Of a stretch of DNA of 62,406 bases, positions 28,862-37,873 are shown one piece after another (within the stretch, counting starts at the first letter, position 1; each line of letters opens with the position of its first letter). The notes beneath the pieces are model-generated. The model did not search any database. It was not told the origin of the DNA and saw nothing but the letters and a program-made list of their open reading frames with translations. The stretch comes from Acidisphaera sp. L21 (lineage in GTDB: Bacteria; Pseudomonadota; Alphaproteobacteria; Acetobacterales; Acetobacteraceae), in NCBI RefSeq assembly GCF_009765685.1, contig NZ_LMUY01000096.1:2525-64930 (forward strand), in the 5' to 3' direction. A program made the translations under genes and the position numbers.

Positions 28862-30727
28862 ATGAATGAGATGACGAAGCCAATGCCCCTGTTGAGCACC
28901 GACGACGTGCAGATGCCGGGTTGCTTTCCCGTCCATGTCGACCGCTCCCGCGACGCCCTGCTGACGGATTTTGGTCGCGCCACGCTGGATGACCGCTACC
29001 TGATGCCGGGGGAGAGTTACCAGGATCTGTTCGCCCGGGTTGCCAGCTTCTACGGCGACGATGCGGATCACGCCCAGCGGATCTACGACTACATCAGCAA
29101 GCTGTGGTTCATGCCCGCCACCCCCGTGCTGTCCAATGGCGGCACCAAGCGCGGCCTGCCGATCTCCTGCTTCCTGAACGAGGCGTCGGACAGCCTGGAC
29201 GGCATCGTCGGGTTGTGGAACGAGAATGTGTGGCTGGCGTCCAAGGGCGGCGGCATCGGCTCCTACTGGGGCAATCTGCGCTCGATCGGCGAGAAAGTCG
29301 GGCAGAACGGCAAGACCTCCGGCGTGATCCCGTTCATCCGGGTGATGGACAGCCTGACGCTGGCGATCAGCCAGGGCTCGCTGAGGCGCGGCTCGGCGGC
29401 GGTGTACCTGCCCGTCAGCCATCCGGAGATCGAGGAGTTCATCGAGATCCGCCGCCCCACCGGTGGCGACCCGAACCGCAAGGCGCCGAACCTGCACCAC
29501 GGCATCCAGGTGTCGGACGCATTCATGCGCGCGGTCGAGAATGACGAGGCGTGGTCCCTGCTGTCGCCGAAGGACCAGACCCCGGTGCGGCAGATCAGCG
29601 CCCGCAATTTGTGGATCCGGATCCTGACGGCCCGCATCGAGACCGGCGAGCCGTACATCGTCTATTCCGACCACGTGAACAACGGCCGGCCGGAGCATCA
29701 CAAGCTGGCCGGGCTGGAGGTGCGCACCTCCAATCTGTGCAGCGAGATCACCCTGCCGACCGGGATCGACCATCAAGGCATGCAGCGAACGGCGGTGTGC
29801 TGCCTGTCCTCGCTGAATCTGGAGACCTGGTTCGAGTGGAAGGACCACCCGCTGTTCATCGAGGACGTGATGCGCTTCCTCGACAACGTGTTGCAGGATT
29901 TCATCGACCGGGCGCCGGACGAGATGGAGCGGGCGAAATATGCTGCGGCACGCGAGCGCTCGGTCGGTCTGGGTGTGATGGGCTTCCACTCGTTCCTGCA
30001 GGCGCTGAACGTCCCGTTCGAGAGCGTGATGGCCAAGGTGTGGAACAAGACGATGTTCAAGCACATTCGCGCCGGTGCGGACGCGGCGTCGATCCAGTTG
30101 GCGACCGAGCGTGGCGCCTGCCCGGATGCGGAAGAATACGGCGTGCACGAACGGTTCTCGCACAAGATGGCGATCGCGCCGACCGCCTCGATCTCGATCA
30201 TCGCGGGCAACGCCAGCCCGGGGATCGAGCCGATTGCCGCCAACGTGTTCCTGCAAAAGACGCTGTCCGGCTCGTTCACCGTGCGCAACCGCCACCTGCA
30301 GAAGCTGCTGGCCGAGAAGGGCATGGACCAGGACGAGATCTGGTCCTCCATCACGCTGAACAAGGGCAGCGTGCAGCATCTGGACTTCCTGTCCGATGAC
30401 GAGAAGGCGGTCTACAAGACCGCGTTCGAGCTGGATCAGCGTTGGGTGGTGGAGCACGCGGCCGACCGCACGCCGTTCGTCTGCCAAAGCCAGTCGGTCA
30501 ACCTGTTCCTGCGCGCCGATATTCACAAGCGCGACCTGCACCAGATCCACTTCCTCGCCTGGAAGCGTGGCGTGAAGTCGCTGTATTACTGCCGCAGCCT
30601 GTCGATCCAGCGGGCCGACAACGTCAGCGAAAAAGCGGTGGCGCCGACTGCCATCCTGCAGGCCGCCGTGGCGATGCCCATCGTCCCGGCGTCAACGAAC
30701 TACGAAGAATGCCTCGCCTGCCAATAG
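28862..30727 (+). CDS. nrdA: ribonucleoside-diphosphate reductase alpha subunit (class I)
   Basis: 621 residues. Catalytic parts seen: first redox Cys in LPISCFLNEASDS, the SNLCSEITLP finger-loop Asn-Cys-Glu, APTASISIIAGNASPGIEP, the paired radical-relay Tyr in KSLYYCRS, and a C-terminal CxxC tail (YEECLACQ) for thioredoxin. It starts directly at the catalytic barrel: the ~90-residue N-terminal ATP-cone of E. coli NrdA is absent. GGAG lies 9 nt upstream of ATG 28862. nrdB follows after 108 bp. It makes dNDPs for DNA synthesis together with NrdB. Confidence 0.95.
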   Translation: MNEMTKPMPLLSTDDVQMPGCFPVHVDRSRDALLTDFGRATLDDRYLMPGESYQDLFARVASFYGDDADHAQRIYDYISKLWFMPATPVLSNGGTKRGLPISCFLNEASDSLDGIVGLWNENVWLASKGGGIGSYWGNLRSIGEKVGQNGKTSGVIPFIRVMDSLTLAISQGSLRRGSAAVYLPVSHPEIEEFIEIRRPTGGDPNRKAPNLHHGIQVSDAFMRAVENDEAWSLLSPKDQTPVRQISARNLWIRILTARIETGEPYIVYSDHVNNGRPEHHKLAGLEVRTSNLCSEITLPTGIDHQGMQRTAVCCLSSLNLETWFEWKDHPLFIEDVMRFLDNVLQDFIDRAPDEMERAKYAAARERSVGLGVMGFHSFLQALNVPFESVMAKVWNKTMFKHIRAGADAASIQLATERGACPDAEEYGVHERFSHKMAIAPTASISIIAGNASPGIEPIAANVFLQKTLSGSFTVRNRHLQKLLAEKGMDQDEIWSSITLNKGSVQHLDFLSDDEKAVYKTAFELDQRWVVEHAADRTPFVCQSQSVNLFLRADIHKRDLHQIHFLAWKRGVKSLYYCRSLSIQRADNVSEKAVAPTAILQAAVAMPIVPASTNYEECLACQ

Positions 30728-30754
30728 GCTAAAGCTCGCCGGACTACTCTTACG

Positions 30755-30804
30755 GCCGAATGGGATTGGGACCCGCGCCTGCGCGGCGCGCCCGCCCGTT
30801 CGGC
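30755..30804. promoter_or_regulatory. stem structure in the nrdA-nrdB gap
   Basis: GCCGAATGGG (30755-30764) pairs with CCCGTTCGGC (30795-30804), one G-U wobble, enclosing a GC-rich inner hairpin. It lies between nrdA and the nrdB ribosome-binding site (AGGAG near 30823). It may tune the NrdA:NrdB ratio, protect an mRNA end, or terminate part of the transcripts. Confidence 0.45.
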
Positions 30805-30835
30805 ATTCCACCAACCCGATACAGGAGCCTCCCGC

Positions 30836-31900
30836 ATGGATGGCAGCATCTCCCCCGCCGAGCCGACCCGGCAACCCAGCGTCCAAATGGACCTTCTGAC
30901 CGAGAACCCGGTCTACAAGCCGTTCCGCTACCCCTGGGCGTATGAAGCATGGCTGACCCAGCAGCGCGTGCATTGGCTGCCGGAGGAAGTCCCGCTGGCC
31001 GACGACGTGAAGGATTGGCACCGCAGCCTGACCGCGCCGGAGCAAAATTTGCTGACGCAGATTTTCCGCTTCTTCACCCAGGCGGATGTCGAGGTGAACA
31101 ATTGCTACATGAAGCACTACAGCCAGGTGTTCAAACCGACTGAAGTGCTGATGATGCTGTCCGCATTCAGCAATATCGAGACGATCCACATCGCGGCGTA
31201 TAGCCATCTGCTCGACACCATCGGCATGCCCGAGCTCGAATACACGGCCTTCATGAAATACAAGCAGATGAAGGACAAATTCGACTACATGCAGGGCTTC
31301 CGTGTCGATAATAAGCACGAGATCGCCAAGACCCTGGCTGCATTCGGTGCGTTTACCGAGGGGCTGCAGCTATTCGCGTCGTTCGCAATCCTGCTGAATT
31401 TCCCACGCTTCAACAAGATGAAGGGCATGGGCCAGATCGTCACCTGGTCGGTTCGGGACGAGACGCTGCATTGCCTGTCGATCATCCGGCTGTTCCGCAC
31501 CTTCGTGCAGGAAAATCCAGAGATCTGGACCGAAGCGCTGCGCACCGAGTTGGTCGAGATGTGCGCCACCATCGTCGACCACGAGGATGCGTTTATCGAC
31601 CTGGCTTTCGAACTTGGCTCGGTCGAAGGGCTGAGTGCGGAGCAGGTGAAGCGCTACATCCGCTACATCGCGGACCGGCGGCTGATCCAGTTGGGTCTCG
31701 ATCCACTGTATCTGGTGGAAACCAATCCGCTACCCTGGCTGGACGACATGTTGAATGCGGTGGAGCACGCGAATTTCTTCGAAAACCGCTCCACCGAATA
31801 CAGCCGCGCCTCGACGCAGGGCAGCTGGGAGGAAGCATTCTCCTCCCAGGTGTTCGAGGAGTCGCAGCCGAGCGGTGCCATAACTCTGCCGCCGGTTTGA
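30836..31900 (+). CDS. nrdB: ribonucleoside-diphosphate reductase beta subunit (class I)
   Basis: 354 residues. The di-iron/tyrosyl site is complete: Asp84, Glu115 and His118 in NIETIHIAAY, with radical Tyr122, which by coincidence has the same numbers as E. coli NrdB. The later ligands are in TEGLQLF and RDETLHC. The C-terminal acidic peptide that docks to NrdA is probably EAFSSQVFEES and nearby residues. AGGAG precedes the ATG. No ATP-cone is fused to this subunit either. Confidence 0.95.
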   Translation: MDGSISPAEPTRQPSVQMDLLTENPVYKPFRYPWAYEAWLTQQRVHWLPEEVPLADDVKDWHRSLTAPEQNLLTQIFRFFTQADVEVNNCYMKHYSQVFKPTEVLMMLSAFSNIETIHIAAYSHLLDTIGMPELEYTAFMKYKQMKDKFDYMQGFRVDNKHEIAKTLAAFGAFTEGLQLFASFAILLNFPRFNKMKGMGQIVTWSVRDETLHCLSIIRLFRTFVQENPEIWTEALRTELVEMCATIVDHEDAFIDLAFELGSVEGLSAEQVKRYIRYIADRRLIQLGLDPLYLVETNPLPWLDDMLNAVEHANFFENRSTEYSRASTQGSWEEAFSSQVFEESQPSGAITLPPV

Positions 31901-31906
31901 CCTTGG

Positions 31907-31944
31907 GGGCGGCTGATTCTGGCACGATCCAAAATTAGCCGCCC
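31907..31944 (+). terminator. terminator-like stem after nrdB
   Basis: GGGCGGCT / AGCCGCCC arms (8 bp, 22-nt loop) 7 bp after the nrdB stop. TTTT occurs only 12 nt further on, so the terminator call is tentative. Confidence 0.5.
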
Positions 31945-32020
31945 GTCCAGTAAATATTGTTTTGACGCAGGGCTGTTTCATTAGTTAGCATACCGACATG
32001 AAACACGTAGTCTGCTTGTC

Positions 32021-32038
32021 TGATTAACACGTTAATCA
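32021..32038. promoter_or_regulatory. 18-bp palindrome upstream of small helical-protein gene
   Basis: TGATTAAC-AC-GTTAATCA: perfect 8-bp arms, 2-bp centre, in the AT-rich gap 31901-32158. It ends 120 bp before the next gene. A dimeric repressor site is likely from the symmetry; the binder is unknown. Apart from this and the nrdB terminator the gap holds nothing I recognise. Confidence 0.5.
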
Positions 32039-32158
32039 ACAAACATTGCGCCCTCTCTTCAAGAATGTGAACGTCTAGGTTCGATTGTGAATGCACCGCA
32101 CGGCACGAGCGTGAAATACTTTTTGTATGGTGCCCTTTGACCAAAATCTGTTGACGTG

Positions 32159-32437
32159 ATGCCGGTGACAGCATCGAGCGAGAGCGATTCGGCTCGCGAC
32201 TCACCGCAATCTGTCCCACGGCTGGGGCGCCGGTTGTCGGACAAGATCCTGGTCGCGTTCCACCATGCCTGCGATATTTCCGATCTGGAGATCGCGGAGG
32301 CATTGCTGCACGCGTTGGAGATCATGGTGACGCGCAAGCCGGCCCCGCAGCAGAGCGGCCGGCGCCGCGATATGGAAAGCCTGGTCGCCGCGCACGAACG
32401 TCTATGGCAACTCCGCAACCCCGAATCGGACGAATAG
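32159..32437 (+). CDS. small conserved helical protein of unknown function
   Basis: 92 residues. After a Ser-rich start the core RLGRRLSDKILVAFHHACDI, then DLEIAEALLHALEIM and a C-terminal MESLVAAHERLWQLR form three predicted helices; the first two make a hairpin. Similar short proteins are, to my memory, common in Rhodospirillales, always uncharacterised. Start: ATG 32159 or GTG 32156; no clear ribosome-binding site. No membrane segment or signal. It is convergent with the methyltransferase gene, with an 11-bp gap. Confidence 0.7.
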   Translation: MPVTASSESDSARDSPQSVPRLGRRLSDKILVAFHHACDISDLEIAEALLHALEIMVTRKPAPQQSGRRRDMESLVAAHERLWQLRNPESDE

Positions 32438-32448
32438 GGCGCCATCCG

Positions 32449-33198
32449 CTAGCGCCAGGTGAGCGCGGCGCCTTCCCACAGGATCGCCCGTGCCTCGGCC
32501 GAAAATCCGTCGCCCTCGTGCAGTACCAGGCCCGGCAGGATCCGGCAGGGGCCGCGGCCGGTCTTGGTCGCCCGCAACAGCAGCAGGCGTGCCTCCTGCC
32601 CCGGTCGCGGCCATAGCGGCAGCAGCGTCGCACCGCCGCAGCCGGCCTTGGTCACGGCGTCCAGCGCCTGCGCGGTCAGCGTTGCGGGTACCAGCAGGGT
32701 CAACGTACCGCCCTGTCGCAGGCTGCGGCCCAGCCGGCCGGTCCATGCCTCCAACAGCCCGGGCGTCGCGCGCTTTGCCGCCTCCCGCATCGGCGTGGGG
32801 GAGGCCGTGCCCAGCGGCTCGTGCCAGGGCGGGTTGGCGATGGCGTGGTCGAAACGCGGCTCCGCCGGCAGGTCGCGGATGTCGCCGGCATCGACCCGCG
32901 CCAGTGCGAAACCATTTGCCTCGATATTGGCCTGCGCCAATTGGGCCAGGGCGGCATCGCGCTCGACCCCGATGGCGATCACGCCGGGAAGGCGGGCCGC
33001 CAGGCACAGCACACCGGCGCCGGCGCCGGTGCCGCCCTCGACCACTCGCTCCCCTGGGCGGGCGGCGACGCTGGCGGCCAGCAACACAGGCTCGATCCCC
33101 GTGCGATAGCCGGCGCTTGGCTGGCGGTAGGTCACACGGCCGCCCAGCAGCGTCCCCTGCGTCAACGTGAACCCGGCGGAGATGCTGTCGGTGGTCAC
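32449..33198 (-). CDS. tRNA1(Val) adenine-N6 methyltransferase-like protein (TrmN6 family)
   Basis: 249 residues. SAM-binding Rossmann motif VVEGGTGAGAGVLCLA (about 53-68), acidic loop VERDAAL and the N6-adenine methylation motif NPPWHEP (about 124-130) identify a TrmN6/YfiC-type enzyme. The N-terminal LLGGRVTYRQPSAGYRTGIEPVLLAA also fits. It methylates A37 of tRNA-Val in E. coli. The GTG start at 33198 overlaps the stop of the DUF2007 gene (GTGA), so the pair is coupled; this pairing recurs in alphaproteobacteria (from memory). Confidence 0.85.
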   Translation of the reverse strand: MTTDSISAGFTLTQGTLLGGRVTYRQPSAGYRTGIEPVLLAASVAARPGERVVEGGTGAGAGVLCLAARLPGVIAIGVERDAALAQLAQANIEANGFALARVDAGDIRDLPAEPRFDHAIANPPWHEPLGTASPTPMREAAKRATPGLLEAWTGRLGRSLRQGGTLTLLVPATLTAQALDAVTKAGCGGATLLPLWPRPGQEARLLLLRATKTGRGPCRILPGLVLHEGDGFSAEARAILWEGAALTWR

Positions 33199-33413
33199 GG
33201 CAGTTCGCCAGCCTCCCGCAAGACCCGCCGGGCCGCGCCGGCGTCGTCGTCGGCTACTGCGAGTCGCCGTGGGATGGCGCCGATGCTGCCCTCCATCGCG
33301 CTGACATGGGCGTCCAGCACGGTGGCATCGATTCCGGCATCGCGAAGCAGCGCGCCCAAAAAGCTCAATCGAACCGGGTCATTGGTGATCACGACGACGT
33401 GCATGGGCCTCAT
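33195..33413 (-). CDS. DUF2007-type small protein
   Basis: 72 residues from ATG 33413 (MRPMHVVVITNDPVRLSFLG); ATG 33404 is an alternative. The pattern 'strand - NDPVRLSFLGALLRDAGI - strand' matches the DUF2007 fold, a ferredoxin-like, PII-like small domain suspected of signalling. It overlaps the methyltransferase start. It is divergent from the polyprenyl synthase gene; the gap holds both promoters. Function unknown. Confidence 0.75.
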   Translation of the reverse strand: MRPMHVVVITNDPVRLSFLGALLRDAGIDATVLDAHVSAMEGSIGAIPRRLAVADDDAGAARRVLREAGELP

Positions 33414-33525
33414 TCCGCCTGTCTGAATCGCTTCCGGTCGCCTTGACCGTTTTTTCGCGCCGCCGATATGGTAGAAGCCGAACACCATCCTACAATCTCG
33501 TCACTCACAAGTCGGAGTTCTCCGT

Positions 33526-34566
33526 TTGGGCGCCCTCGCCAGCCCTTCGCTACACGATCCGGTGCGCGGCCCGACCGCCGGTGGTGGAGGTGACGTGCTG
33601 ACGCGACTGTCCGTGCTGATCGCCGATGACATGGTCGCGTGTAATCGCGCCATTATCGAGCAGATGGACAGCCCGGTCGCGCTCATCCCGCAACTCGCAG
33701 CCCACATCGTCGCGGCGGGCGGTAAACGGCTGCGGCCGATGCTGACGATCGGCTGCGCGCGGATGTGCGGCTATTCCGGCAAACGACACGTCCAGCTCGC
33801 CGCCTGCGTTGAATTCATCCATACCGCCACGTTATTGCACGACGATGTGGTGGATGAGAGCGTATTGCGCCGCGGCCTGGCCAGCGCCAACGCGATTTTC
33901 GGCAACAAATCCTCGGTCCTGGTCGGCGATTTCCTGTTTGCCCGCGCTTTCCAGCTGATGGTTGGTGACGGCTCGTTGGAAGTGTTGGAAATCCTGTCCC
34001 GCGCCGCGGCAACGATCGCGGAGGGTGAGGTGCTGCAGCTGACGACGCAGAACGACCTATCGACCTCCGAAGAACGGTATCTGGACGTGATCGGCGGCAA
34101 GACTGCGGCGCTGTTCGCGGCGGCCTGCCAGGTGGGCGCGATCGTCGCCGGGCGGCCAGCCAACGAGGTTGCGGCGCTAGCGGCCTATGGCGACAATATC
34201 GGCATGGCGTTCCAGCTTGTGGATGACGCGCTGGACTACTCGGCCGATCAGATGACGCTGGGCAAGACCGTTGGCGACGATTTCCGTGAGGGCAAGATCA
34301 CCCTGCCCGTGCTCGCCGCCTACGAGGCCGGCAGTCCGGTGGAGCGGGAGTTCTGGACCCGCACGATCGAGCAGTCCGAGCAGGTGGACGCCGATCTGGA
34401 ACACGCTCTGATGCTGATGGGCCAGCGCGGCGCGTTGGAAGCCACGCTGGAGCGGGCTCGCCGCTTTGCCCTGGCGGCGCAGCGTGCGCTGGAGCCGTTC
34501 CCGCCGGGTGAACTACGTCAGTGCCTGCACGACGTGGCGGATTTCACCGTCAGCCGGGGGGCTTAA
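33526..34566 (+). CDS. ispB: trans-isoprenyl (octa-/decaprenyl) diphosphate synthase
   Basis: 346 residues if started at TTG 33526 (GGAG 8 nt upstream), or 323 from GTG 33595 (GGAGG 4 nt upstream); both are plausible. Both Asp-rich motifs are present: first LLHDDVVDES (about 104-113), second QLVDDALDY. GGKRLRPML binds the isopentenyl diphosphate. The small residues before the first motif allow a long product, so it most likely makes the ubiquinone side chain. The downstream chemoreceptor gene is convergent, with a 31-bp gap. Confidence 0.92.
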   Translation: MGALASPSLHDPVRGPTAGGGGDVLTRLSVLIADDMVACNRAIIEQMDSPVALIPQLAAHIVAAGGKRLRPMLTIGCARMCGYSGKRHVQLAACVEFIHTATLLHDDVVDESVLRRGLASANAIFGNKSSVLVGDFLFARAFQLMVGDGSLEVLEILSRAAATIAEGEVLQLTTQNDLSTSEERYLDVIGGKTAALFAAACQVGAIVAGRPANEVAALAAYGDNIGMAFQLVDDALDYSADQMTLGKTVGDDFREGKITLPVLAAYEAGSPVEREFWTRTIEQSEQVDADLEHALMLMGQRGALEATLERARRFALAAQRALEPFPPGELRQCLHDVADFTVSRGA

Positions 34567-34597
34567 CAGCGGTCCGATAGCTATGCAGGGCGCCAGG

Positions 34598-36655
34598 CTA
34601 GGCGGCCTCGCGCACCGCATCGAGGAACCGCCCGATCTCGGATCGCAGCGCCCCCGTGGCGTCGGCGATCCCGTCGGCGAGCCCGGGCAACGCAGCCGCG
34701 ACCCGACGGGCGTCCTGCGTGCGGTCCGCCGCCTCGGCAACCTTGGCGTGGGCGTGTTCGGCCCCGGTGGATGCGGTCTGTGCTGCCAGGGCGATCTCCT
34801 GCGTGGCGAGGCGCTGCAACTCCACCGCGCTGGCGACATCGCCGGCAGCCTCCGACACTGCACCGACCTGGGCCGACAGCGTGCCGATACCGTCCGTCGC
34901 ACGGGTGGTGGCAAGCTGGATGGCGCCGATATGGCCGGCGACTTCCTCCGTCGCGCGGGCGGTCTGTGCGGCCAAGCTCTTGACCTCGGCCGCGACGACG
35001 GCGAAGCCCTTGCCTGCGTTGCCAGCCCGGGCGGCCTCGATCGTGGCATTCAGCGCCAGCAGGTTCGTGCGGCTGGCAATCCCGGTGATAACGTCCACCA
35101 CCGCGCTGATGCGATTGGCGACCTTGGTCAGTTCACCGATATGCGCCAGGGCGGAACTGGCTTCCTTTGCCGCCTCGCCGACCGCGATGACGGCATCGGC
35201 CATGCGTTCGGACACGTCGTGCACGGTGCCCGACACCTTCTTCACCGCGACGGCGAGCGTTTCGACGTTGGTCACCGCCTCCGCCACGCCGGCTGCGGCG
35301 TCCTGGGTCTGCAGCGCCGTCAGGTAACTGGCATTGTCCAGGGTTTCGGCGGTGCGCTTCAGGGTCACTTCGCCCTCATGCACCTGAACCAGCTGAATGG
35401 CGCTGGCCTGTTCGAACAACACGGCGGCCTCGCCAAGCAAGCGGGCGGCCTGCAGCTTGGCAAGCTGCTCCCGCTCGGCCACCTGGCGCAGGCGCTGGGC
35501 GTCCGCCGCACTGTCGCGCAGCACCAGCACGGCTTGGGCCATCTTCCCCAACTCGTCCTTGCGCCCGACGCAGGGGATGTCGGCGTTCAGGTCGCCCTCG
35601 GCCATGCGGGCGACGGCGACGGTCAGATCCTGCAACGGCCGGGCGACCCGGCACAGCACTTGCCACGCGGCGCCCAGCGTTGCGGCGGCGGACAGGACGG
35701 CGCAGGCGCCGGCGAACAGAAGGCGCATCAGCGCACCACGGCGCGCATCGACGAAGCGGCGTGTCAGCTCATCGAACACGGCATTGCGCAGCAGTAGCGA
35801 GTTGGCCAGCATTGGGCTGGTCCAAACCCGGTATTGGGCCGGGGTGATGCCGATCGGCTGCCCGGTTCCCAGCGCGGTGATTAGCTCGCGGTAGGTCCTG
35901 TCGCCCTCGCCCATCACGGTGCGGGCCATGATCTCATTCGCCTCCCGCATGGCGGGGGGCGGGTCATTCACTTGCGCCATCGCCAGTTCGATGCGCTGCC
36001 ACAGCAGCGTCACCCGGCCACTCAGTTCATCCATGTCGCGGATGCGAACCGGGGGCACGTTCTGCCCCAGCGAGGGCGACAGCAGCGCCGAGCGCAACCC
36101 GGCGGATTCCCGCAATTGCTGCGACAGATGGGCGATCTGCACGAATTGCCCGTAGCCGGGGGAGTAGCGGGTGACGTCCAGCTCGCCTATGTCGGCGATG
36201 CGCGACAGCACGCGCTGCATGTTGTCGGCGGACAGGACGAAGCCGCGGTCGGCATCGATCGGGCGGCTGATCGACGGTTCGCGCACGGCGCGGAACACGT
36301 CATCCTTGCTGCGCCGCAGCCGGTCCATCGCCGCGTTCAGCGAAGGCCAGGTGGCGCCGGCAAACGGCTGAACCGCCGTCAACGCGGCTTCGACACCGGC
36401 GCTGGCACCTTCCAGCGGCTTCATGGTATCGGCGGTGGCAGGCAAGGGGTCGCTATACAGCGTGCTCACCTTGCTACGAGCGGCAGATATCCGCTCGCTG
36501 AGAATCATCGCGGCATGAAGACCGGTGGCAGCCTTGATGGAGGCTTGGAGATCGGCGCGGTCCTGCACCGCATCGCATGCGCGCCAACTGGCACTGAACG
36601 TTGCGAGTATCCCCACAACTCCAATGCAGACGAGCAAGACATTACGAATTTGCAT
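34598..36655 (-). CDS. methyl-accepting chemotaxis protein 1
   Basis: 685 residues: TM1 at about 3-23, a long helical periplasmic sensor (about 24-310), TM2 near 310-333, HAMP ([18 protein letters not shown]), then a signalling domain whose hairpin tip [17 protein letters not shown] sits near residue 530. No C-terminal CheR-tethering pentapeptide. The sensor region is almost all helix with spaced Arg/Ser motifs, reminiscent of NIT-type nitrate sensor domains but not assignable with confidence. It shares architecture and block order with the chemoreceptor at 41547-43616. The upstream gap contains TTAA-N4-TTAA at 36710-36721. Ligand unknown. Confidence 0.92.
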   Translation of the reverse strand: MQIRNVLLVCIGVVGILATFSASWRACDAVQDRADLQASIKAATGLHAAMILSERISAARSKVSTLYSDPLPATADTMKPLEGASAGVEAALTAVQPFAGATWPSLNAAMDRLRRSKDDVFRAVREPSISRPIDADRGFVLSADNMQRVLSRIADIGELDVTRYSPGYGQFVQIAHLSQQLRESAGLRSALLSPSLGQNVPPVRIRDMDELSGRVTLLWQRIELAMAQVNDPPPAMREANEIMARTVMGEGDRTYRELITALGTGQPIGITPAQYRVWTSPMLANSLLLRNAVFDELTRRFVDARRGALMRLLFAGACAVLSAAATLGAAWQVLCRVARPLQDLTVAVARMAEGDLNADIPCVGRKDELGKMAQAVLVLRDSAADAQRLRQVAEREQLAKLQAARLLGEAAVLFEQASAIQLVQVHEGEVTLKRTAETLDNASYLTALQTQDAAAGVAEAVTNVETLAVAVKKVSGTVHDVSERMADAVIAVGEAAKEASSALAHIGELTKVANRISAVVDVITGIASRTNLLALNATIEAARAGNAGKGFAVVAAEVKSLAAQTARATEEVAGHIGAIQLATTRATDGIGTLSAQVGAVSEAAGDVASAVELQRLATQEIALAAQTASTGAEHAHAKVAEAADRTQDARRVAAALPGLADGIADATGALRSEIGRFLDAVREAA

Positions 36656-36717
36656 CTACACTGCCTGTTACACCGGCTAAACTTTTAGCAAATTGAGGTT
36701 TCAGTTTGCTTAATGGT

Positions 36718-36924
36718 TTAAGCCATCAGCCATAGGGTTGCCGCACCCAGGATGATGGCGACGCACCACAAAGCAGGATCGGTCGGGCTGAGCGCTGCCC
36801 GACGGACAGTGCAGCCATCCTCCACCGACATATCGCTGGAAATAGCCGATAACGCGGCTGGATCGGCCCGCAGCGAGCTTTGCAAGTGAGAGTGGGACGC
36901 GGTCGGTTTATGGGCCAGGAACAT
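36718..36924 (-). CDS. putative small tail-anchored membrane protein
   Basis: 68 residues. The first 45 are polar; the C-terminus CVAIILGAATLWLMA is a single hydrophobic segment ending at the stop, as in tail-anchored proteins. AGGT 7 nt upstream of ATG 36924 is modest. It lies 62 bp upstream of the chemoreceptor gene in the same direction and could be co-transcribed. No family recognised; a real gene is plausible but not certain. Confidence 0.45.
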   Translation of the reverse strand: MFLAHKPTASHSHLQSSLRADPAALSAISSDMSVEDGCTVRRAALSPTDPALWCVAIILGAATLWLMA

Positions 36925-36964
36925 CGATTTACCTGCGAGAGTGACCTCCTCAGAATGACTGCAT

Positions 36965-36992
36965 ATCGTTAATATTTGTCTAATTTAACGAT
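36965..36992. promoter_or_regulatory. inverted repeat ATCGTTAA-N12-TTAACGAT
   Basis: Perfect 8-bp arms whose centres are 20 bp apart (two helical turns) in the divergent gap between the small membrane-protein gene and the SDR gene. TTTAACGAT recurs at 43666-43674 upstream of the second chemoreceptor. Likely a regulator site; CtrA-like half-sites (TTAAC) are part of it. Confidence 0.45.
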
Positions 36993-37099
36993 CTTGCATC
37001 ACGTAAATTGAAGAAATTTCTTACCAGGGAGACAACCTGGCCTCATCCTGCGGCATCGGATTTACTGTACAGGCCTTCGATCACTAAGGGAGCAACGCC

Positions 37100-37867
37100 A
37101 TGGATATCGATGGGAGTGTCTTCGTCGTCACTGGAGGCGCGTCGGGACTTGGCGCCGCGACAACGCGCATGCTGGTGTCCGCCGGGGCCCGGGTCGTGGT
37201 GGCGGACGTCAACCACCGGGCGGGCGAGCAGATTGCTGCCGAGTTGGCCGGCGCCGTCCGCTTCATCCCCACCGACGTGACGCAGGAGGCGGATGGGCAG
37301 GCTGCAATCGCCCTGGCGCAGCAGGCATTCGGCGGCCTGCACGGCCTGGCCAATTGCGCTGGCATTGCGCATGGCGAAAAAGTGGTGGGAAAGGACGGGC
37401 CGCACGCCCTGGCCGCCTTCACCCGCGTCGTCATGGTCAACCTGGTGGGCACGTTCAACATGACCAGGCTTGCCGCTGCCGCCATGGCTGGAAACACCCC
37501 GAATGCGGGTGGGGAGCGCGGCGTCATCATCTGCACTGCCTCGATCGCCGCGTTCGATGGGCAGGTGGGCCAGGCGGCCTATGCGGCCTCCAAGGCCGGG
37601 GTTGCCGGCATGACGCTGCCGATCGCCCGCGACCTGGCGCGCAACGGCATCCGCATCGCCACCATCGCGCCGGGCCTGTTCCGGACGCCGATGATGGAAG
37701 GGCTGCCGGCCGAGGTGCAGCAATCGCTCGGCGCCTCCGTCCCGTTCCCATCGCGGCTGGGGGAGCCGGCGGAATATGCCGGTGTCGTGCGGTTCGTCGT
37801 GGAGACGCCGATGCTGAATGGCGAGGTGATCCGGCTGGATGGCGCGCTGCGGATGGCGCCTCGCTAG
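37100..37867 (+). CDS. SDR, 3-hydroxyacyl-CoA dehydrogenase type II-like
   Basis: 255 residues. [16 protein letters not shown] is the cofactor loop, [12 protein letters not shown] the NAG motif, [24 protein letters not shown] holds Ser, Tyr and Lys, and the loop [14 protein letters not shown] is typical of the HSD17B10/FadB2x-like group of acyl-CoA-acting SDRs. GGGAG lies before the ATG. Its TAG stop abuts the TAG of the convergent hydrolase gene, inside a 12-bp palindrome. Likely oxidises a branched or straight 3-hydroxyacyl-CoA; not proven. Confidence 0.88.
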   Translation: MDIDGSVFVVTGGASGLGAATTRMLVSAGARVVVADVNHRAGEQIAAELAGAVRFIPTDVTQEADGQAAIALAQQAFGGLHGLANCAGIAHGEKVVGKDGPHALAAFTRVVMVNLVGTFNMTRLAAAAMAGNTPNAGGERGVIICTASIAAFDGQVGQAAYAASKAGVAGMTLPIARDLARNGIRIATIAPGLFRTPMMEGLPAEVQQSLGASVPFPSRLGEPAEYAGVVRFVVETPMLNGEVIRLDGALRMAPR

Positions 37868-37873
37868 CTAGCG
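37862..37873. terminator. palindrome covering two abutting convergent stops
   Basis: CGCTAGCTAGCG contains the SDR stop TAG (37865-37867) and, on the other strand, the hydrolase stop (37868-37870). The genes meet with zero spacing. As a terminator it would be weak (no room for a loop), so this may be chance. Confidence 0.3.

Noticed and set aside
28769-30550. 593-codon minus-strand frame opposite nrdA
   Set aside because: Long only because of codon bias of nrdA; no domain and no ribosome-binding site.
34466-35797. 443-codon plus-strand frame over the chemoreceptor and the end of the prenyl synthase
   Set aside because: Gly/His/Arg-rich shadow; it starts inside another gene.
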